Shown one piece after another: positions 16,134 to 17,212 of a stretch of DNA of 17,212 nt. The translations under genes were made by a program, and so were the position numbers. How positions within the stretch are numbered: position 1 is the stretch's first letter; each line of letters begins with the position of its first letter. Below the pieces are notes generated by a model, which was not told the origin of the DNA, searched no databases, and was given only the letters and a program-made list of their open reading frames with translations. This DNA is from CAZKFG01 sp964551985 (lineage in GTDB: Bacteria > Bacillota > Negativicutes > Acidaminococcales > JAISLQ01): assembly GCA_964551985.1 (NCBI GenBank), contig CAZKFG010000050.1:1-17212 (forward strand). Reading direction: 5' to 3'.

Positions 16134-16192
16134 TTGCTAAACCGTTAGTAGGGGTAACTCTAGCGAGGGTTCAAATCCCTCCCACTCCGCCA
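16134..16192 (+). other. 3' fragment of tRNA-Ser(GCT): attachment-site scar at the island boundary
   Basis: TTGCTAA (16134-16140) matches an anticodon loop with anticodon GCT. ACCGT (16141-16145) would be the 3' side of the anticodon stem. A long class II variable arm follows, then GAGGG-TTCAAAT-CCCTC (T arm) and CCACTCC-G-CCA (3' acceptor strand, discriminator, CCA). The bases before the loop (ACCAA) cannot pair with ACCGT, and no D arm or 5' acceptor strand (GGAGTGG) is found upstream. This is therefore only the 3' part of a tRNA-Ser gene. Tyrosine integrases use exactly this part of tRNA genes, and the displaced 3' copy marks the far end of an element. With this orientation the element lies to the left, and an intact tRNA-Ser(GCT) should lie outside the window. 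Confidence 0.75.
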
Positions 16193-16208
16193 AAACACTA
16201 CAAAATTT

Positions 16209-16242
16209 AGAGGTCTGGATTTCTCCAGACCTCTTATTTTTT
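16209..16242 (+). terminator. Rho-independent terminator after the tRNA-Ser fragment
   Basis: AGAGGTCTGGA (16209-16219) pairs with TCCAGACCTCT (16224-16234) around a TTTC loop, followed by TATTTTTT. It lies 17 nt after the CCA end and is the natural terminator of the tRNA gene or of the tRNA-like end of a neighbouring element. Confidence 0.85.
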
Positions 16243-16248
16243 GTCCAC

Positions 16249-16271
16249 GGGGGCAGTTAGGGGGGCAGTTG
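16249..16271 (+). repeat. Paired GGGGGCA repeat right of the att-like site
   Basis: GGGGGCA (16249-16255), 5 nt, then GGGGGCA (16261-16267) followed by GTTG. It has the same 12-bp period and the same RTTG tail as the GGGTGCA pair at 16014-16036, but with G in place of T at the fourth position. It is a likely arm-type site of a related integrase. Confidence 0.5.
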
Positions 16272-16326
16272 TATTTGAAAGTGCTTGGATTTACTTGATA
16301 AAAGGTTGTGGTAATCTATAGTAACT

Positions 16327-16461
16327 TTAAAAAATAGCTTTAAGACTTCTAATCTTCCCTGATTTTAATAGCTTATACGCTGTCGATTTACCAATCGCAA
16401 GATAAGCCATCAAGTCAGGCAGGGTTAGAATTTCTAATGGTTTTTGCTCGTCATAGAGCAT
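16327..16461 (-). CDS. Short excisionase-like helix-turn-helix protein, probably truncated
   Basis: 44 aa beginning MLYDEQKPLEILTLPDLMAY and continuing LAIGKSTAYKLLKSGKIRSLKAIF. This is the MerR-like/HTH_17 excisionase fold: 'LTLPDLMAYLAIGKSTAYKLLKSGKI' aligns with the helix-turn-helix of Xis-type proteins, which normally continue into a wing such as VGRRWRIP. Here it ends right after RSLK with AIF and a stop, so the wing is lost. The start is convincing, with AAGGAGTG 7 nt upstream. It lies next to the att-like repeats, the usual place for xis. It may be a remnant of an older element's recombination module, or a minimal form. No integrase gene follows in this window. Confidence 0.6.
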   Translation of the reverse strand: MLYDEQKPLEILTLPDLMAYLAIGKSTAYKLLKSGKIRSLKAIF

Positions 16462-16565
16462 TTTTATCACTCCTTAAACATTGTTTATTGTTATGTTTAA
16501 GTATTTAAGAGAGGATTTATCATAAACTATGGTGTGATTATCTAAATTATAAACAATCACCTATA

Positions 16566-17212
16566 CTAATTAACATCCGGCTCAGGTATGTCTAAAAATG
16601 GTGCAGTAAGCGTAGTACCTGCTAAAGTGAAAGTTTCACCAGCATCAACACCATTAACATAGTCTGTTTCATTAAAGTTTGTCCAAGAAACGCCTGGTGG
16701 TCCAAACCACAAATACTCTACTACAACTGTTATATTAACTCCCTTGCCAGTACTTTCACTTATGCTAAAACTAGTAGTGCTATCTGTCATTGTCACATCA
16801 GTAGCATCTGCGGCAGCTGTATACGAACCCCAATTGTAAGTACCGTTAGCATATTTATATGTTAGCGCAGTAGGTGAACCATTTTTTTCAAAAGTTGGTT
16901 TGCCAGAAGATAAAGCACCAGTAGTATAGTATATGCCATTATCTGCACCAGAATTTGTGAGTTCTACATAACCTGTAACTTCAAAGTTGTTAGCAAACAC
17001 GCATTTTATCCCTTTGTAATCGCCATAAGGAATTGTTTTGCCAGGTCCTGCTTCAACTTGCAAGTTAAAAGTTGATGTATGGTTAAAATCAGTTGACCCT
17101 GAAAGAACAGTGTATTCTGTGTTATCTTGGGCAATTAAAACAACAGATTTAATAGTGCCTTTAAAGTTTGTTATGACATTTCTCCCTGCAAAGGCTGTTG
17201 TACAAGTAGACA
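16566..17212 (-). CDS. Unrecognised beta-rich, probably surface or secreted protein, N-terminus beyond window edge
   Basis: The minus-strand frame is open from the right edge to TAG at 16566-16568, giving at least 214 residues. An internal TTG at 17063 is a possible but unlikely start, because the frame continues upstream without interruption (FAGRNVITNFKGTIKSVVL, QDNTEYTVLSGSTDF). The sequence is rich in Thr, Ser, Gly, Asn and aromatic residues with alternating beta-strand patterns (GYVELTNSGADNGIYYTTGA, GVNITVVVEYLWFGPPG), has few charged residues and contains a GTYNWGSYTAAAD segment. This composition is typical of extracellular fibre-like or pilin-like proteins. No family is recognised and the true N-terminus, with any signal peptide, lies outside. 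It ends ITLAG-type beta strands then FLDIPEPDVN. It lies beyond the tRNA-Ser scar and so belongs to a different segment from the defence genes. Confidence 0.75.
   Translation of the reverse strand, partial: STCTTAFAGRNVITNFKGTIKSVVLIAQDNTEYTVLSGSTDFNHTSTFNLQVEAGPGKTIPYGDYKGIKCVFANNFEVTGYVELTNSGADNGIYYTTGALSSGKPTFEKNGSPTALTYKYANGTYNWGSYTAAADATDVTMTDSTTSFSISESTGKGVNITVVVEYLWFGPPGVSWTNFNETDYVNGVDAGETFTLAGTTLTAPFLDIPEPDVN

Noticed and set aside
16085..16192. A complete tRNA-Ser gene
   Set aside because: Only the part from the anticodon loop onward is tRNA-like. The 5' anticodon strand, D arm and 5' acceptor strand are missing, so it was kept as a fragment.
16533..16559. GTGATT/AATCAC inverted repeat after the surface-type protein gene as a terminator
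   Set aside because: Only 6 bp of AT-rich stem with a long loop and no T-run on the minus strand.
1..17212. Prophage
   Set aside because: The att-like scar, DUF932 and an excisionase-like fragment are present, but there are no capsid, tail, terminase, lysis or phage replication genes. A genomic island or integrative element remnant fits better.

Overview
The window is AT-rich bacterial DNA. Strong AAGGAG-type ribosome binding sites, GTG starts and tightly overlapping operons fit a Bacillota-like host, possibly Negativicutes or Clostridia; this assignment is an inference. It looks like the right-hand part of an accessory (genomic) island. Most of it is defence and conflict genes, and near 16134-16192 it ends in an orphan 3' fragment of a tRNA-Ser(GCT) gene, the usual scar of a tRNA-targeting tyrosine integrase. 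No integrase, transposase, phage structural gene or CRISPR array is visible.

Layout. (1) 1-3658, minus strand: a large coiled-coil protein of unknown function (672 aa), a 194-aa protein with two membrane segments starting 2 nt after it, a strong terminator, then a DUF932-family protein cut by the left window edge. (2) 3659-4148: a divergent intergenic region with promoter candidates and a leader hairpin for the plus-strand operon. (3) 4149-10781, plus strand: a complete type I restriction-modification operon, hsdM-hsdS-orfX-hsdR, in which orfX is an unrecognised ~205-aa winged-helix/coiled-coil-like protein between S and R. (4) 10910-14928, plus strand: a two-gene OLD-family ATPase/TOPRIM nuclease plus UvrD-like helicase pair, best read as a Gabija-like anti-phage system with larger subunits than the classical one. 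(5) 14933-15082: a decayed YoeB/Txe toxin fragment directly after the helicase stop. (6) 15122-15853, minus strand: an intact RelB/DinJ antitoxin and ParE/RelE-type toxin operon with a recognisable promoter, an operator-like palindrome and a terminator. (7) 15957-16271: an attachment-site region with GTTCC repeats, paired GGGKGCA repeats on both sides of the tRNA-Ser fragment, and the tRNA terminator. (8) 16327-16461: a truncated excisionase-like HTH protein on the minus strand. (9) 16566-17212: the C-terminal part of an unrecognised, probably surface, beta-rich protein running off the right edge.

How they fit. HsdM, HsdS and HsdR would assemble into a modification/restriction complex. The GajA/GajB-like pair would add a second, DNA-sensing nuclease layer. 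The toxin-antitoxin operon would stabilise the island, and the att-like structures at its right end explain how it could be gained or lost. The most open questions are the 672/194-aa pair, orfX inside the restriction operon, and whether two integrated elements lie in tandem at the tRNA-Ser site.
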